Shown: piece by piece, positions 10,741 to 22,180 of the stretch
How positions within the stretch are numbered: the first letter of the stretch is position 1
Layout of the letters: the number at the start of each line of letters is the position of its first letter
DNA from: Ascarosepion bandense
Lineage: Eukaryota > Mollusca > Cephalopoda > Sepiida > Sepiidae
Direction of reading: 5' to 3'
Assembly: GCA_037127315.1 (NCBI GenBank)
Contig: JBBBDQ010000347.1
Location: forward strand, 2,655,001 to 2,719,000
Length of the DNA stretch: 64,000 bases
The notes under the pieces: generated by a model
What the model saw: only the letters and a program-made list of their open reading frames with translations
What the model was told of the DNA's origin: nothing
Database searches by the model: none
Made by a program: the position numbers and the translations under genes

Positions 10741-11825
10741 AACACTTTCACATGATCAAACGAAATACTCCTTTAATTGTGAAGTATTTCCAGATGTTAA
10801 ACACTTTCATGCAATCTCGTGAAATACTCCATTGTTTACTAAATTTATAGAGATGTTAAACACTTTCCATGCAGTCAAACGAAATAGAGTCCTTCTTTAT
10901 AATGTTTAGAGATATTACAACCTTTCTACATGATCCAAACGAAATACTTCATTATTTATAAGGCATTTAGTGATGTAAACACTTTCCATGCGATCCAAAC
11001 GAAATAATCCATTATTTATGATATTACAGAGATATTAAACACTTTCCATGCGATCCAAACGAAATAGTCCATTATTTGTAAGTATTTGAGATGTTAGAAG
11101 CACTTTCCATGAGAACCAAACAAAATAGTCCATTAATTATAAGTATTTAGAGATGTTAAACACTTTCCATGAGAACCAACGAAACTGGTCATTATTTATA
11201 AAGTATTTAGAGATGTTAAACACTTTCCATGAGAACCAAACAGAAATAGTCCATTAATTATAAAGTATTTAGAGATGTTAAACACTTTCCATGAAACCAA
11301 ACAGAATAGTCCATTATTTATAAAGTGATAGGATGTTAAACACTCATGAGACCAAACAGAATAGTCCATTAATTATAAAGTATTCGAGGATGTAGGCCTT
11401 TTCCATGGGAACCAAACGAAATAGTCCATTCAGTCTACAAAGTATTTAGAGATGTTAAACACTTTCCATGAAGACAAAACGAAATGATCCATTAATTATA
11501 AAGTATTTAGAGATGTTAAACACTTTCCATGAGAACCAAACGAAATAGTCCATTAATTATAAAGTATTTGAAGTCATAGCCTTTCACATGAATAAACCAA
11601 ATAGTCCATTAATTATAGAAGTATTTAGAGATGTTAAACACTTTCCACAGAAATTCAACAAAATGTCATTAAATTCTGATATTTCAGAGATGTTAAACAC
11701 TTTCCATGAGAACCAAACGAAATAGTCCACATTCATTCTAGTATTTAGAGATGTTAAACACTTTCCACACAGTCCAAAGAAATTATCCGTTAATTATACA
11801 GTATTTAGAGGAGATTTTAAACACT
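10741..11825 (+). repeat. ~60-bp satellite, about 18 units
   Basis: The motif TTAAACACTTTCCATG recurs almost exactly every 60 bp (about 10745, 10802, 10860, 10920, 10979, 11039 and on to 11820). Each is followed by AACCAAACGAAATAGTCCATTA and TATAAAGTATTTAGAGATG-like sequence. Units differ by substitutions and 1-4-bp indels. No coding sense is apparent. It reads as a local tandem array bounded on both sides by longer related units. Confidence 0.93.
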
Positions 11826-11990
11826 TCTATTTTCATTTTTTTCTTTCTTTTTTTTTCTTTTGTTCATTCATTCACCGTCTTAATGAAACAAAGTAGCTCT
11901 CTAATAGGCTTTTTCCGTCTTTCCGCGCGATCAAAACGGAATAGTCTATTTTATGTATAAGGTTATGACAGGGTATAAGTGTCGTGCTAT
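11826..11990 (+). repeat. Right-hand long unit flanking the satellite
   Basis: It contains a long pyrimidine tract, AATGAAACAAAGTAGC, TTTTTCCGTCTTTCCGCG and GATCAAAACGGAATAGTC, so it is a complete parental-type unit. The boundary with the 60-bp units is sharp. From 11991 to 12358 nothing is recognised. Confidence 0.7.
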
Positions 11991-12357
11991 TTAAGGGAGG
12001 AACAACCATAAATGTAATATGATAATAAAACAACTTGAGAAAATAGGTGTTAAGCTGAAACAATTTTTTATACTGGAATTTTCAAGCGGTTAGTTAAATT
12101 TAATAACAACTTAACGTTTCACTGTTAATAGGAAGAGTACTTGTCTCGTACATAAAATTTGCCTAATGAAGAAAGATAATATCACAAGTATAATATAGCT
12201 GAAAAAAGGTCTAAATACACACTTGAATTAATTTCTGCACCGAAATTTAAATTTTAATGTTTTTGATTTACGAGACTCAACACGTATTATATTGCATAAG
12301 TGATTGCAATGTAATACAATGCAATGTCAAGGACTTTATATGTGATATTAGTCATCA

Positions 12358-12358
<1 letters not shown>

Positions 12359-12403
<45 letters not shown>
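12359..12403. repeat. (TA)n microsatellite
   Basis: Pure TA run. Confidence 0.95.
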
Positions 12404-12405
<2 letters not shown>

Positions 12406-12624
12406 TTGAATGAAGAATTTTACATTAAGAATGCTGACTCGACAACTTGAATATACAGCGGAATCTACGATTATTGAAAGTATTGGTGGAAGTAATTTGA
12501 GACCATGTTTATTATAAAACAGTCTTCAAGTTACTTGCAATTTAACTGGCTTTTAGCTATAAGTCGGAGGCTACAGAATGAAGTCGGTACTGAGAATTAG
12601 TTATCTGATAAGAATTATAACCGT

Positions 12625-12872
12625 CGATGAAAATGTGACACGGAATTTCGAAGGCCCAAAGAAAACAAGAGAAAGATACTTTCCAATAGCTAATCAAAGT
12701 ATTTTAAAAAAAAAACATGCTCACCGAGTTTGAAATATATGAAAAAACGCTGACATTTTACGTAATTTAAGGGAACGCTAGGCAATGTCCTCACAGGTGA
12801 AAAGGAAACTTGAATAGACAGAGCTGTAATTCGATAAAAAAATGTTGAGAATACCACTGTTTTTAGTTAATC
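12625..12872 (+). pseudogene. RTE-type LINE fragment, very degenerate
   Basis: It aligns by eye with 3080-3325: GATGAAAATGTGACACGGAA, then TTTCCAATAGCTAATCAAAGTA, then ATGTCCTCACAGGTGAAAAG.AAACTTGAA and AAAATGTTGAGAATACCA. That order matches the C-terminal domain of the RTE family. Many stops and indels. Confidence 0.7.
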
Positions 12873-12873
12873 T

Positions 12874-13290
12874 CTTCACCCCAAGCAAAGCGAAACCACT
12901 ATGAATGCGCCGAAGGGTAGAGTCACGACTGGGTAAAATTAGACAGATATTTTTATCCTGGCTAAATGGCCCTGATAACCCACGTTAAAAATGCCTTGTG
13001 CCATATCTTGCCCTAGTGGGGGTGGTAACTGAATACTGCAGGTGGAATCGCCACTAGAGTCCAGGTGGGACGATCACTAGTAAGCAGGCGAGAAAACCAC
13101 TAATGTGAAAGCGGTTACAGAAAAAATGGGTACAGGGAAATTGAGGAAAGGACAAAAGATGAACGGGATTCAAGAAGGGAAAATATAGCAATTGACGTTG
13201 CATTTAAACTTTTGGAGATTGTAGCTATCAGGGAAGCAAGTAAACGGGAGGGCGTTTCACAGGCGCAAAGTGTGAAGAAATAAGCGTATA
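12874..13290 (-). mobile_element. CR1/Jockey-type LINE 3' end
   Basis: On the minus strand this holds the end of the ORF (GATTGTAGCTATCAGGGAAG is the reverse complement of the conserved segment encoding the YNLQ-like stretch) and finishes in the family's 3' terminus, seen on the plus strand as TCTTCACCCCAAGCAAAGC. The coding part is frame-broken. Confidence 0.75.
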
Positions 13291-13329
13291 CAAAGCGTAT
13301 ATCCTTTTGGGGAAGGTACATGGCCGATA

Positions 13330-14120
13330 AAAGAACAGAATATGCAATTTAAACAATATATATCTGGATCCCACTAGACAGCACAACTAAATAATTAATA
13401 TGAGCTTGTTGCCTTCACACCAACAGACTTTCTGACTGACCAGTCAAGATGATGATCACTTCCAAAGTAACTAATTGTATTTTGTGTAGTTTTATCACTC
13501 GTTCGCCACGATGTTGTCTTTTCTTTTAATCTTTGTGTCACACAAGCAGACGTGTCTTATAATGAAAAATACTGACGCGTCCAGACAAATAATTACTTGA
13601 AAACAGTAATACGATATTTATTTCTTGCGTGCGAGATTTTTTATTAATACACCAAGCGAACATTGCGTTGATTTTGACAGAGCGAAAAAGTGTCTAAGAT
13701 TCAATATCTAGTAATGTTAAAATGAAGAAAGATGAAACAATAAGCGAGAGAGATAGGTGGGTGAGAGAGAGGCGGAGAGAAATCGGGAATAAAAGAAAAA
13801 AGAATTAATAAGAACGGGAAGAAGAAACGGAAATAGATAAAAAAAGAAATGAAAATAGAAAAAAGACGTTATCGCCAAGTAACATGGAAGATTGCAGATA
13901 AGCGCCATTTGATGTTCATAAATATATTCTTACAAAAAGTTTATGGTGAGGATTGAACTCACTACTAATAAAAAACTGGACACAATTATTAATATTATTC
14001 AAAGCAGATGAAAAACAAAGATGCAATGAAAGAATCTGTTTAGCGAATGACAAAAGAAAGATAGAAAGAAAAGAAATCGACGCCAGTCTATAATGGGCTT
14101 ATTTATTTTTTAAGATTATG
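13330..14120. other. No recognisable feature
   Basis: AT-rich. A purine-rich tract occupies about 13720-13870 and yields a spurious hydrophobic frame on the other strand. Confidence 0.45.
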
Positions 14121-14124
14121 TACG

Positions 14125-14425
14125 TTGTGGTACAGTAGATATCGGCTCGGAACGAGAAACCGGGGAGCCGAGTTTGAATTCCAGTTGAATCCATTGTATT
14201 CACTTACGCGCAATATCCTTGGGAAAGGTATTTATCCGTCTCTTCCTTCCAGTTATGGGTTAAATAGCAGGACAGACTGGGTCCTATAGCCTTGGTCGGC
14301 AACCAATCTACCGCAGAAAGCAATGGCGACCTACTGCGGGATAATCTTCTGCCCAGTCAGTCATGTCTCTTTCGAGACATGATCGCCCAAGCGTGTATAA
14401 CGTATGGCACTTAACTGTAATAATA
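14125..14425 (+). mobile_element. tRNA-derived SINE (family B), near full length
   Basis: The head carries TGGTACAGTAGATATCGG (A box, 14128) and GAGTTTGAATTCCAG (B box, about 14170). The body contains GGTATTTATCCGTCTCTTCC, TATGGGTTAAATAGCAGGAC, GGTCGGCAACCAATCTACCG and CTTCTGCCCAGTCAGTC. It ends about 14425 after CACTTAACTG. The same body recurs at 38015-38315 and, inverted, at 40830-41157 and 55726-56036. Confidence 0.85.
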
Positions 14426-14429
14426 GTGA

Positions 14430-15185
14430 AGAGATCCTCGGAACATTTGTCATGAAATTACTCATAAAAAAAAAACAGAGAGGCAACCTTACGCTGGTGA
14501 AAAAGTGATTGAAGCCGAGATGTCATACCAGGATTTATAATATTGCTGATTCCGCCTTGAAATATATAAAAGTTATAAAGTTAAATAACAGGGAGATCTC
14601 ATCATATGTGGCAACAATACTCTTAGCATTGAAGAATGGTAGAATTATCAATATGAATGATATATTCTGGAGAAAGGTTTTCTGCTAAAACGGAGAAGTG
14701 ATACCTGAACCAACCCTAAGGCCTTTAACAATAAAAGAAATAAAAATATTTCCCTATTTAAAGTGAATATATATATATATATATATATTTAAATTTTTTA
14801 AACATATACTGTTAAATATAACAGAAAATGAAGGTCTATTAAGTTTAATCATGAGCCGTTCTAAACATCGTATTTTGGCTTTAATTTCAGGTGAAAATAA
14901 CGAAAAAACTGTCCAACATTTGGAGATTTTTTTTATTTTACAGGAATGTTAGCATAAAGACATCCACCATCAAATATGATTTTATCTTGAGTTGACATAA
15001 AATTTGCTATGTAAAGATATCAGACACCGAATAGCAAAAGCAGTTCGTAAATTTGTAATGCATTTCTATGACGGCACACCGCGTGAGAGACGAAAATGTT
15101 AAAAGAACCATATGTCTAAATGCAATTTAATGTCTTGTGTCTAGATTTTATTAAGAGTGGGTTGTTTTGATTTAATGTAGATGAC
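14430..15185. other. No recognisable feature except a short (TA)n
   Basis: AT-rich sequence with a TA run at about 14767-14788. Codon-like traces before 15190 may belong to the Penelope fragment that follows, but I could not support this. Confidence 0.4.
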
Positions 15186-15189
15186 TTCC

Positions 15190-15690
15190 AATAACTTCAT
15201 TACATAAAAAAGTGAATTCCTACTGAAAGAGGTTTCTGATAATATCCGTCCTGTAGGCTCAAAACGTCCATGGATGTATAGGTTGCCGAAAATGCACAAG
15301 ACGAAAGTTCGACTAGGGGCGACTTTGTCTATGGTGGGTTCTGCATAACATAAACTGCCAAGTGGTTTAATATAGTTTTTGAACCAGTTCTGAATTTTTA
15401 TTCGAAATATTGTGTGCCAGATTCATTTCGATTTGCAGATTTTATACGCAAAATGAAGCCAAATTTTAAAGCAAATATCCTTATAGTAACTCTGTTTATT
15501 AATGTTTCTTTAGATGAAACAATAAAGATCTGTGCATCCTTATTGTATCGTGACCCTGTAAAAAATCCGTCTTTCTCTGAGAGCATCTTCATTGAGTTTA
15601 TGGAGATGGCTACGAAGTCTGTCTCCTTCAGCTTCGATTATGGTATGTATCAGAAGATTGAGGGAGTAGCGTTTAAAACGGGCTGACAAT
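15190..15690 (+). pseudogene. Penelope-like element reverse transcriptase fragment
   Basis: The reading begins EVSDNIRPVGSKRPWMYRLP and KMHKTK, the N-terminal RT signature of Penelope-like elements. After frame breaks it continues in the frame 15414-15686 with FADFIRKMKPNFKANI, SLDETIKICASLLY and FIEFMEMATKSVSF. The palm segment that should carry the first catalytic Asp (SFDV.SLFTNVP) is shrunk to VTLFINVS, so the motif is lost. The sequence stops before the second catalytic motif. A dead fragment. Confidence 0.87.
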
Positions 15691-15764
15691 GCATATCTTA
15701 AAATGACATGCTGAAAATGGTTATTTCCCCTCTACAATTTATATAAATTTACAGACGGTTGAAT

Positions 15765-15815
15765 AAATATCAGCTCTGTAAGTTAAATTAATTTACATTG
15801 AGCTCTCTATTGGAT
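15765..15815 (+). repeat. Short degenerate match to the hammerhead repeat body
   Basis: CTCTGTAAGTTAAATTAATT and TACATTGAGCTCTCT align with the matching stretch in the ribozyme-bearing repeats at 56940-56960 and 57617-57645. The ribozyme part is absent. Tentative. Sequence from 15816 to 16240 shows only short TA runs. Confidence 0.4.
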
Positions 15816-16242
15816 CAGTTTTAATATTTTAACGATATTACGAGGATCCTACTGTTTTATGTACCAATCTTATCCTTTATTTTTACCGGCTATATATATA
15901 TATATATACACTAAATGATGCAAACGTTTTTGTTTCATTCGTGAAGGCACTCTTATGATGTCCTAACTCCTCAGGCTTTTTCAACAGCACAACTCAACAC
16001 TATATATATATATATAATTTTGAATAATGTTGATGAAAAAAGCCTTAAAAGGTGGGACATAAATATGGTGCCTTCACAACTCTCCTCAGTTAAGTGACAA
16101 ACTTCTCCTGTTTAATCAGATAGATATCAAGGGAATAAAGTATGATATGAGATATATAGTGGGATAGACATGAAGGGATTTAGTATTATAGATAATGAAT
16201 GGACTGAGATAGAGGAGTAGAGGTATGTACAGACTATGAAAT

Positions 16243-16244
<2 letters not shown>

Positions 16245-16306
<62 letters not shown>

Positions 16307-16317
16307 GAACAGAATGT

Positions 16318-16355
<38 letters not shown>

Positions 16356-16368
16356 GAACAGAATTAGA

Positions 16369-16412
<44 letters not shown>
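16245..16412. repeat. (GATA)n microsatellite, three blocks
   Basis: GATA runs separated by ATAATGAACAGAAT-type spacers. Tyr/Leu/Ser-rich frames on the minus strand are artefacts. Confidence 0.95.
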
Positions 16413-16413
<1 letters not shown>

Positions 16414-16569
16414 AAGGGCGTGAGACAGACAAGGAAGTATAACCTGAAGCCTTCATTATCAAACGTCACTTATATTCCTGACGCTCTCAGAAATAGATAG
16501 GTAGATAGATAGATAGATAGATAGATACATACATACATACATACATATATGTACAGAACTTTTAAATGA

Positions 16570-16612
<43 letters not shown>

Positions 16613-16785
16613 CATACATACATACATACATGCATACATACATACATACATTGATGAAAAGAAAGTTTCCATAGATAGATAGATAGATAGATAGATAGGG
16701 CATGAGAGAGGGAGAGATGGATTAAGAAAAACCTTAAGTCTTCATTATCAAACGTAAACTATATTCATGACGCTTTTTAGAGATA
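16413..16785. repeat. Direct duplication embedding (GATA)n and (TACA)n arrays
   Basis: The stretch CTTCATTATCAAACGT followed by TATATTC.TGACGCT occurs at about 16451-16487 and 16741-16776. Each copy is preceded by G(A)GGGC.TGAGA and purine-rich sequence. GATA and TACA arrays fill the space between. A ~290-bp unit was probably duplicated and its microsatellite expanded. Confidence 0.8.
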
Positions 16786-17085
16786 TCTTTGGTAACACTT
16801 TCACAGGCATCTTCACCGTATCAAACTAAAAAGAGAGAACTGAAATTTATTACTTATCGCAGGTGAGAAGTTATAGCACCGATATGCGCTAGCAAAAAAT
16901 AAAAAAGCAATCAGAAAATAAAATTTTAATGAACTTTGTATCATTTCCGATGTCAGTAAACAGCAAAGCGAAAAACAAAAGAAATTATACTAAACATAAA
17001 CTCATGTCTGCAAAAACATCCCTACATATAACTTGAAATACCGTCCTAGCGTTCGCTATGATAAAACGAGGGAGAAAAAGAGAAA
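16786..17085. other. No recognisable feature
   Basis: AT-rich spacer before the Helitron. Confidence 0.4.
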
Positions 17086-17651
17086 TCTAAACTTATTTAT
17101 AAATGGAACTTTGTCTCTGTGTGTGTCGTTACCTATACAGTCTGAAACGGCTGAACCGATTTTCTTGAAAATTTACACAGTTGAACTATAAGTGTCTGCG
17201 AGTGATCTTAGCTAGGTTTTGTGTTGAGGTATTCCCGAAAAATATCGAAAATCGATAATCGAAAAAATCGGGTTATAGAAGGAGTGTCCGATTTTAATCA
17301 AATTTGATACACTCATAGACAAAGACATAAGAAACGTTTCAAGGTTGCAGTTCTTGCAATAGTGCAGAAAATCGATAATATATATATAAAAGGCAAGATG
17401 TTTGTGTGTGTGTCTGTTTATCTGTCTGTATGTCCTTTATACAAATCCACAATTTTTATCCGATTCTCACCAAACATTAAAATTTGAATTACATACATAC
17501 ATTTATCTTTCAATCTACGGTTTCGCTTTAACTGGAAACAGCTATTGCTTTTTTGTCTTTTGTGCCAACGTCCAAAGAGTCTGAGCTCCAGGACCATAGA
17601 TTAGTTTTAAAGCTTTCATTACACCCGAGCAACGCCGGGCTATACTGTTAG
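17086..17651 (+). mobile_element. Non-autonomous Helitron
   Basis: The 5' end is TCTAAACTTATTTATAAATG, just after an A. The 3' end carries the hairpin CCCGAGCAACGCCGGG followed by CTATACTGTTAG, just before a T. Helitrons insert between A and T, start TC, and end in a short hairpin plus CTRR; here the last box is TTAG instead of CTAG. It is the same family as 25797-26304 and 32842-33554. No Rep/helicase is encoded. Confidence 0.87.
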
Positions 17652-17659
17652 TCTGTTAA

Positions 17660-18178
17660 TAAATTCAAATTTATATTCAATTTGATACTTCTGTACATGA
17701 CGACAAATAAGCGTCTTCAACCCAGCTCGCAATAAGCAAACACGGATCTATTATTCACACACCAATTTGAGTCGGTATTGGGTCAATAAATCCTCTTGTT
17801 CCAATTGCGCGTAATATTTTCGTTCTGTTGAAGCATACTTCGCTGCTAAGAACAAATACAAAAACAGGGGCTCTTTTATTATTTACGTTTTTGTGCATTT
17901 ATATGCCATGTTTTATAGATTGACCAAACCTATGGAGGTGTCTGAATATTTCCACGAGAACTGTTTCCGAAAATGTTTATTGGTTTTGACAAATACCATA
18001 TCATGTTGTCCTTCAACGGAGTTACATATTTGGAGAAGACGACAGATAAACACGACTACGTTCAGCAGAGCAACTGATAAGACGGGTAAAAGAGGGGAAA
18101 TATTTTATCAATAACTTAAAAGGGCTAATGCTTTGAAACACCGGGATACAAACATATTTTCACATCCTTCTATCCACG
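17660..18178. other. No recognisable feature
   Basis: AT-rich. A 73-codon frame at 17893-18114 shows no known motif. Confidence 0.4.
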
Positions 18179-18227
18179 TCTCTCTCTCTCTCACTAACTC
18201 TATCACTCTCTCTTTCTCTCCTTCTCC

Positions 18228-18262
<35 letters not shown>
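18179..18262. repeat. (CT)n-(TA)n microsatellite
   Basis: Pyrimidine-rich CT tract passing into a TA run. Confidence 0.95.
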
Positions 18263-18266
<4 letters not shown>

Positions 18267-18268
<2 letters not shown>

Positions 18269-18555
18269 CTACTGGCCATAATTATTAGGCCACCCAAGTG
18301 TTTTAAAGATATGATGTATTTCATCTAATTTTCGTATTTATTGCCGAGTGAATAATTGTAAATGTAAATAAAAAGGTTCTTTTGTTAATACTGCACAATA
18401 ACATGTACATCAAAAGAATTTATAAATATTTAATAATTACCTATATTTTCATCAATAAAAGAATGAAGAAAATTTAGGGTGATTCAAATGAATTCATATT
18501 TGCTTCCTTGTCTTGTAAAATTTTGCAAAGTAATGATAACAAAAGACAAAAACAT
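18267..18555 (+). mobile_element. Tc1/mariner-type MITE fragment, left end
   Basis: The start CTACTGGCCATAATTATTAGG and the following TGTTTTAAAGATATGATGTA match the left half of 5567-5953 and 53706-54047. It extends to TTGTAAAATTTTGCAAAGTA. No right terminus was found by about 18830, so it is truncated or the remnant of a longer element. Confidence 0.7.
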
Positions 18556-18831
18556 TTTACATCGCTATATGAAAAATGTCATGTTTCAATACGATGAATT
18601 GTACTTCGTCAGGCAATGGTTGGTAACTGGTAATAATACTGATTTTTATATGAATTTAAAAACAGGTTGATACCTTAATTCCAACAATTAAAGCAGGGGG
18701 CATAATTAAAATATATTACAAGGGCATGTCTTTATGAACCAATTAGAAGAGAGATCTGTGCTAAATAAGAAAATATGTTTAAAAGATGGTGGGTTATTTT
18801 TTTTAATATGTCAAGATAAACCAGCGGTTAC

Positions 18832-18833
<2 letters not shown>

Positions 18834-18898
<65 letters not shown>

Positions 18899-18910
18899 TA
18901 GATAGATATG
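18834..18910. repeat. (CT)n-(TA)n-(GATA)n microsatellite
   Basis: A compound array continuing into TGTG repeats to about 18923. Confidence 0.95.
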
Positions 18911-18923
18911 TGTGTGTGTGTGT

Positions 18924-19492
18924 TCTTGGGAAGAAACCTTTCTTTCAATCTTAATCAATGTTTTTCTTGCATTATAATATATTTTCTCTTTTTTTGGATA
19001 AAGAATGTAAAAATTCTCTGTAATTGTTATCGTCTCAAACGCTTTCGGGCAATTCTTTATTCATTTTCAAGGAGCTTTATATCTCTGGTGTTGTAATATT
19101 TTTTATGCATTGACTGTAGCGTAGTAATTTGTTTTTTGTTTTTTAATGGCGTTCATTCTACGCTCTCACAAGGTGCGTGGGACTGGAAATCACGTTAACA
19201 TAGTTCTATTTTTAAACACTTTCAGTACTCAATATCCACTATTAAATTTTGTAAATTTAGGGTGGGAGAGAAATGTTTTATTTACAGTCATTCAGTAATA
19301 GAAAGCCCCTTTTCAAATTGCATTTTGTATGGAATTCAATCAGATTCCTTAAGATTATTTTAAGTTATGTGTTATCAAATGGTTCTTTATAGCACATTCG
19401 TCTGATAAGTGACACATAAGGCTTCCTCTCAGGGAAGTGGCAGTGTGTCCAATATAGGTAAATAGGTAATTGATTTTTGACAAAAAGTATAG

Positions 19493-19498
<6 letters not shown>
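18924..19498. other. No recognisable feature
   Basis: AT-rich sequence without a recognisable repeat or gene. Confidence 0.4.

Positions 19499-19547
<49 letters not shown>
19499..19547. repeat. (TA)n microsatellite
   Basis: Pure TA run abutting a GC-richer hairpin. Confidence 0.95.
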
Positions 19548-19548
<1 letters not shown>

Positions 19549-19550
19549 AA

Positions 19551-19603
19551 CCTGTCGTATGCGACCACTCCTAACGCCATCAAAACGGGTCGCATACAGC
19601 AGG
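19551..19603. repeat. Hairpin with 16-bp arms
   Basis: CCTGTCGTATGCGACC (19551-19566) and GGTCGCATACAGCAGG (19588-19603) are complementary at 14 of 16 positions across a 21-nt loop. It stands out in an AT-rich background. It may be a DNA transposon terminus, but no partner end was seen. Confidence 0.65.
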
Positions 19604-19764
19604 TGGTCGCTCACTAAAAGCGCATATTTATGCCAGGGACGTATATCCCACTCATCAGAATGTACTCATTAGAATTTTACCATGTAATTTGGTAATAAAT
19701 AAGTGAGAACATGAGAAAATAGTCTATTTTTAAAGAAATTTATTCAGCAGAATATGTTTTTATA

Positions 19765-20515
19765 ATTCTGTCGCCCCAAGCAAGGCATTTTACTGCCATT
19801 GTTGTGCAGGGGGTTACATAGGAGGAATTTAATGAGAGTGAGAGATTGCAGGGGGTTTCACGAAGACAGTAGAAGAGGGAAGAGTGTACTGATGAGAGTT
19901 GGGTGGATATATAAAAGCACGAGAGAGAGGATGTAAGTTAGTCAGACAGGAGATGACTATGGACTTTACATTTAAATTCTTGGAGATTGTAACTTTCAGG
20001 GAAGTAAGTATGCCGAAGAGAATTCCACAGGCGGGAATTGCGTGAAAAGAAGCTGCTGGAGTAGAATTTGCGTTTACAATTTATTGGTTTCACAGTAAAA
20101 GGGTGGGACCTAATTTCTAATCTTGTGGCTCGAGGAAATTCGTATATAAGGGGTACCAGTGAGCTAAGTTCATCGGAGCAAAAGCCGTGAAAGTATTTGT
20201 AGAAGAGACGCAGGGAATCCACACTGCGTCGGTGAGAAAGCGACTGTATTGTAGCTGCCAAGTTGGGATCGATCATATTACAGATTCCCCGTTGGATTCG
20301 GTCGAGGATACCCAAGTGGATAGCAGGAGCACCGGACAAGATATGGCAGCAATACTCTATGCACAGGTGGATGGTAGACTTGTATATGTGCAGTATTGTT
20401 TGGGACAGGAAAAACTTCCTGGTCCTACATAGAGAACCGCCTTTCTTAGCAGCAGATTTAGCTATGGATTCTATATAGTTATTCTACTTGAGGTCTGGTG
20501 TGAGAGTTAACCCGA
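19765..20515 (-). mobile_element. CR1/Jockey-type LINE 3' part (left arm of a palindrome)
   Basis: On the minus strand the ORF C-terminus is readable: HLGILDRIQRGICNMIDPNL, LFYKYFHGFCSDELSSLVPL, RSHPFTVKPI and SRNSRLWNSL (frame 20339-19938). It ends in the 3' UTR with the conserved terminus near 19766-19800. Upstream of 20339 the RT C-terminus continues with stops. The 5' part is absent. It lies head to head with the plus-strand copy at 20530-21215, both starting at about the same ORF point. Confidence 0.88.
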
Positions 20516-20529
20516 GGAGGCACCGTGTT

Positions 20530-21215
20530 TTGGTCTCACACTTTCAGCGGACCTCAAGTGGAATGAATATATCGAATCCATTGCTAAATACGCTGCTATG
20601 AAAGTCGGTTCTCTGTGCAGGGCCCGGAGGTTTTTTCCGTCTGAATCTATCCTGCACATTTATAAATCTACCATCCGCCCGTGCATTGAATACTGTTGCC
20701 ATATCTGATCGGGTGCCCCTGCTATTCTACTTGGGCTTCTCGACAAGGTACAGCGGAGGGTCTGTAATGTGATCGATACCGACTTGGCAGACCGCCTGCA
20801 GTCTCTCTCTCACCGGCGCGACGTGGCTTCCCTGTGTCTCTTCTATAAATACTTTCAAGGCTTCTGCTCCGATAAACTTAGATCACTGGTGCCCCTTTTA
20901 CACTGAAACCGATAAAATGCAACCGCAACTTCTACTCCAAGGGTTTCTTTCCTCGCACTTCCTGACTGTGGAATTCCTTTTCACATGACTGCTTCCTCGA
21001 CGGCTACAATTTCCAGGAGTTTAAATAAGGTCAATAGACACCTCCTAACAAACTAACCCACTTCCATTCTTTCAAACACTCTTCCCACCCACCCAACTAT
21101 TTGTCACCCCCTTCTGACATTTCCTATCTCTAACCACTCTTTCTATTTACCTTCCCCTATGTAGCCCCAAGCGCAATAGTGGCAGTGGAATGCCTTGCTT
21201 GGGGTGAAATGATTT
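20530..21215 (+). mobile_element. CR1/Jockey-type LINE 3' part (right arm of a palindrome)
   Basis: The plus-strand reading begins LTFSADLKWNEYIESIAKYA, then SLCRARRFFPSESILHIYKS, RQSLSHRRDVASLCLFYKY-like codons and SRTS.LWNS. It then has the 3' UTR ending ATGCCTTGCTTGGGGTGAAA at about 21210. A deletion after about 20900 removes the EFARATRLATRSHPF part. Stops such as TGA after CCATATC show it is dead. Confidence 0.88.
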
Positions 21216-21436
21216 TTAAAAAAGTCAGTACAGAGACTATGATAAATCCCTTGAACATGTCAAATGCAATACATGTTGTAGAAAACAGCCGATGTTTGAT
21301 TCTGAGGTGAACACAGGCAATGTACATTTCAACAAGAAATAACAGTTTCATACAACACAACAATAACAGAACAATGAGAAAGTGTTCCTGACTGAGATCA
21401 AATCAAAATGAAATAGATTACTCATTTAGTTTCTCT

Positions 21437-22180
21437 TTAAGCGTCCTAGCATGGAATGTCAGGACGCTTAACAACTGTAGACAATTAGAGAATGTCAAAC
21501 AGGAGATGGACAGATTGAAGATCAATATTCTGGGTATATGTGAAAGTAGATGGCCTAACAATTGAGACCTCAGCAGTGACGCTCACAGGATAATTTATGC
21601 AGAGTTCGGCTTAATACTAAACAAAGAAACAAAGAAATGCGTTCTGAAATACTGCCAGCTTTCAGAGAGAGTCATCTTGGTTAAACTGTGAGGAAGACCC
21701 TTCAATATAGCTATCATAGTAGTTGATGCACCAACAACTGAAAGCACTGAGAAAGAAATAGAATTATTCTACTCTATATTGAACAATACCAAGGCTCAGT
21801 GCAAAAGCCAAGAAATTAGGATCATAATGCCAAGGTAGGTAAAGAGAGGAATGGAGACATGATCGGCAACTTCGGACGAGGAGTTCGCAACGAACGAGGA
21901 GTAAAATGGGTCCAATGATGCACAGCGAATGATCAAGTAATAACTAAAAACTGGTTTCAAGAACAACCACTTTGTCTATGGTCATGGACAAGCCCAGACG
22001 GCGACACGAAGAACCAAATAGACTACATAACTATAAACAAGAGGTTCGGAAATGCAGTGGTTCAGGGTAAAAACTATCCAGGTGCCGACTGCGGAAGCGA
22101 CCATGCCCCAGTCATCTGCAAACTAAGGATAAAACTTCGGAGTATGAAGAAGCCTAGCACAACACCAAGAGTGAAATCGT
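21437..22180 (+). pseudogene. RTE LINE endonuclease domain remnant
   Basis: It starts LSVLAWNVRTLNNC, then INILGICESRWPN: the N-terminal signature of the apurinic-type endonuclease of RTE elements, which nicks target DNA for insertion. Later come GKERNGDMIGNFGRG, SPDGDTKNQIDYITINKRF and ADCGSDHAPVICKL, which hold the conserved DYI and SDH catalytic boxes. Stops occur after SRWPN and at the WVQ/CTAND join, and there is a frameshift near 21835. Endonuclease activity would be lost. Confidence 0.88.

Noticed and set aside
16242..16703. Tyr/Leu/Ser/Ile-rich frames in the GATA arrays
   Set aside because: Pure microsatellite translation.
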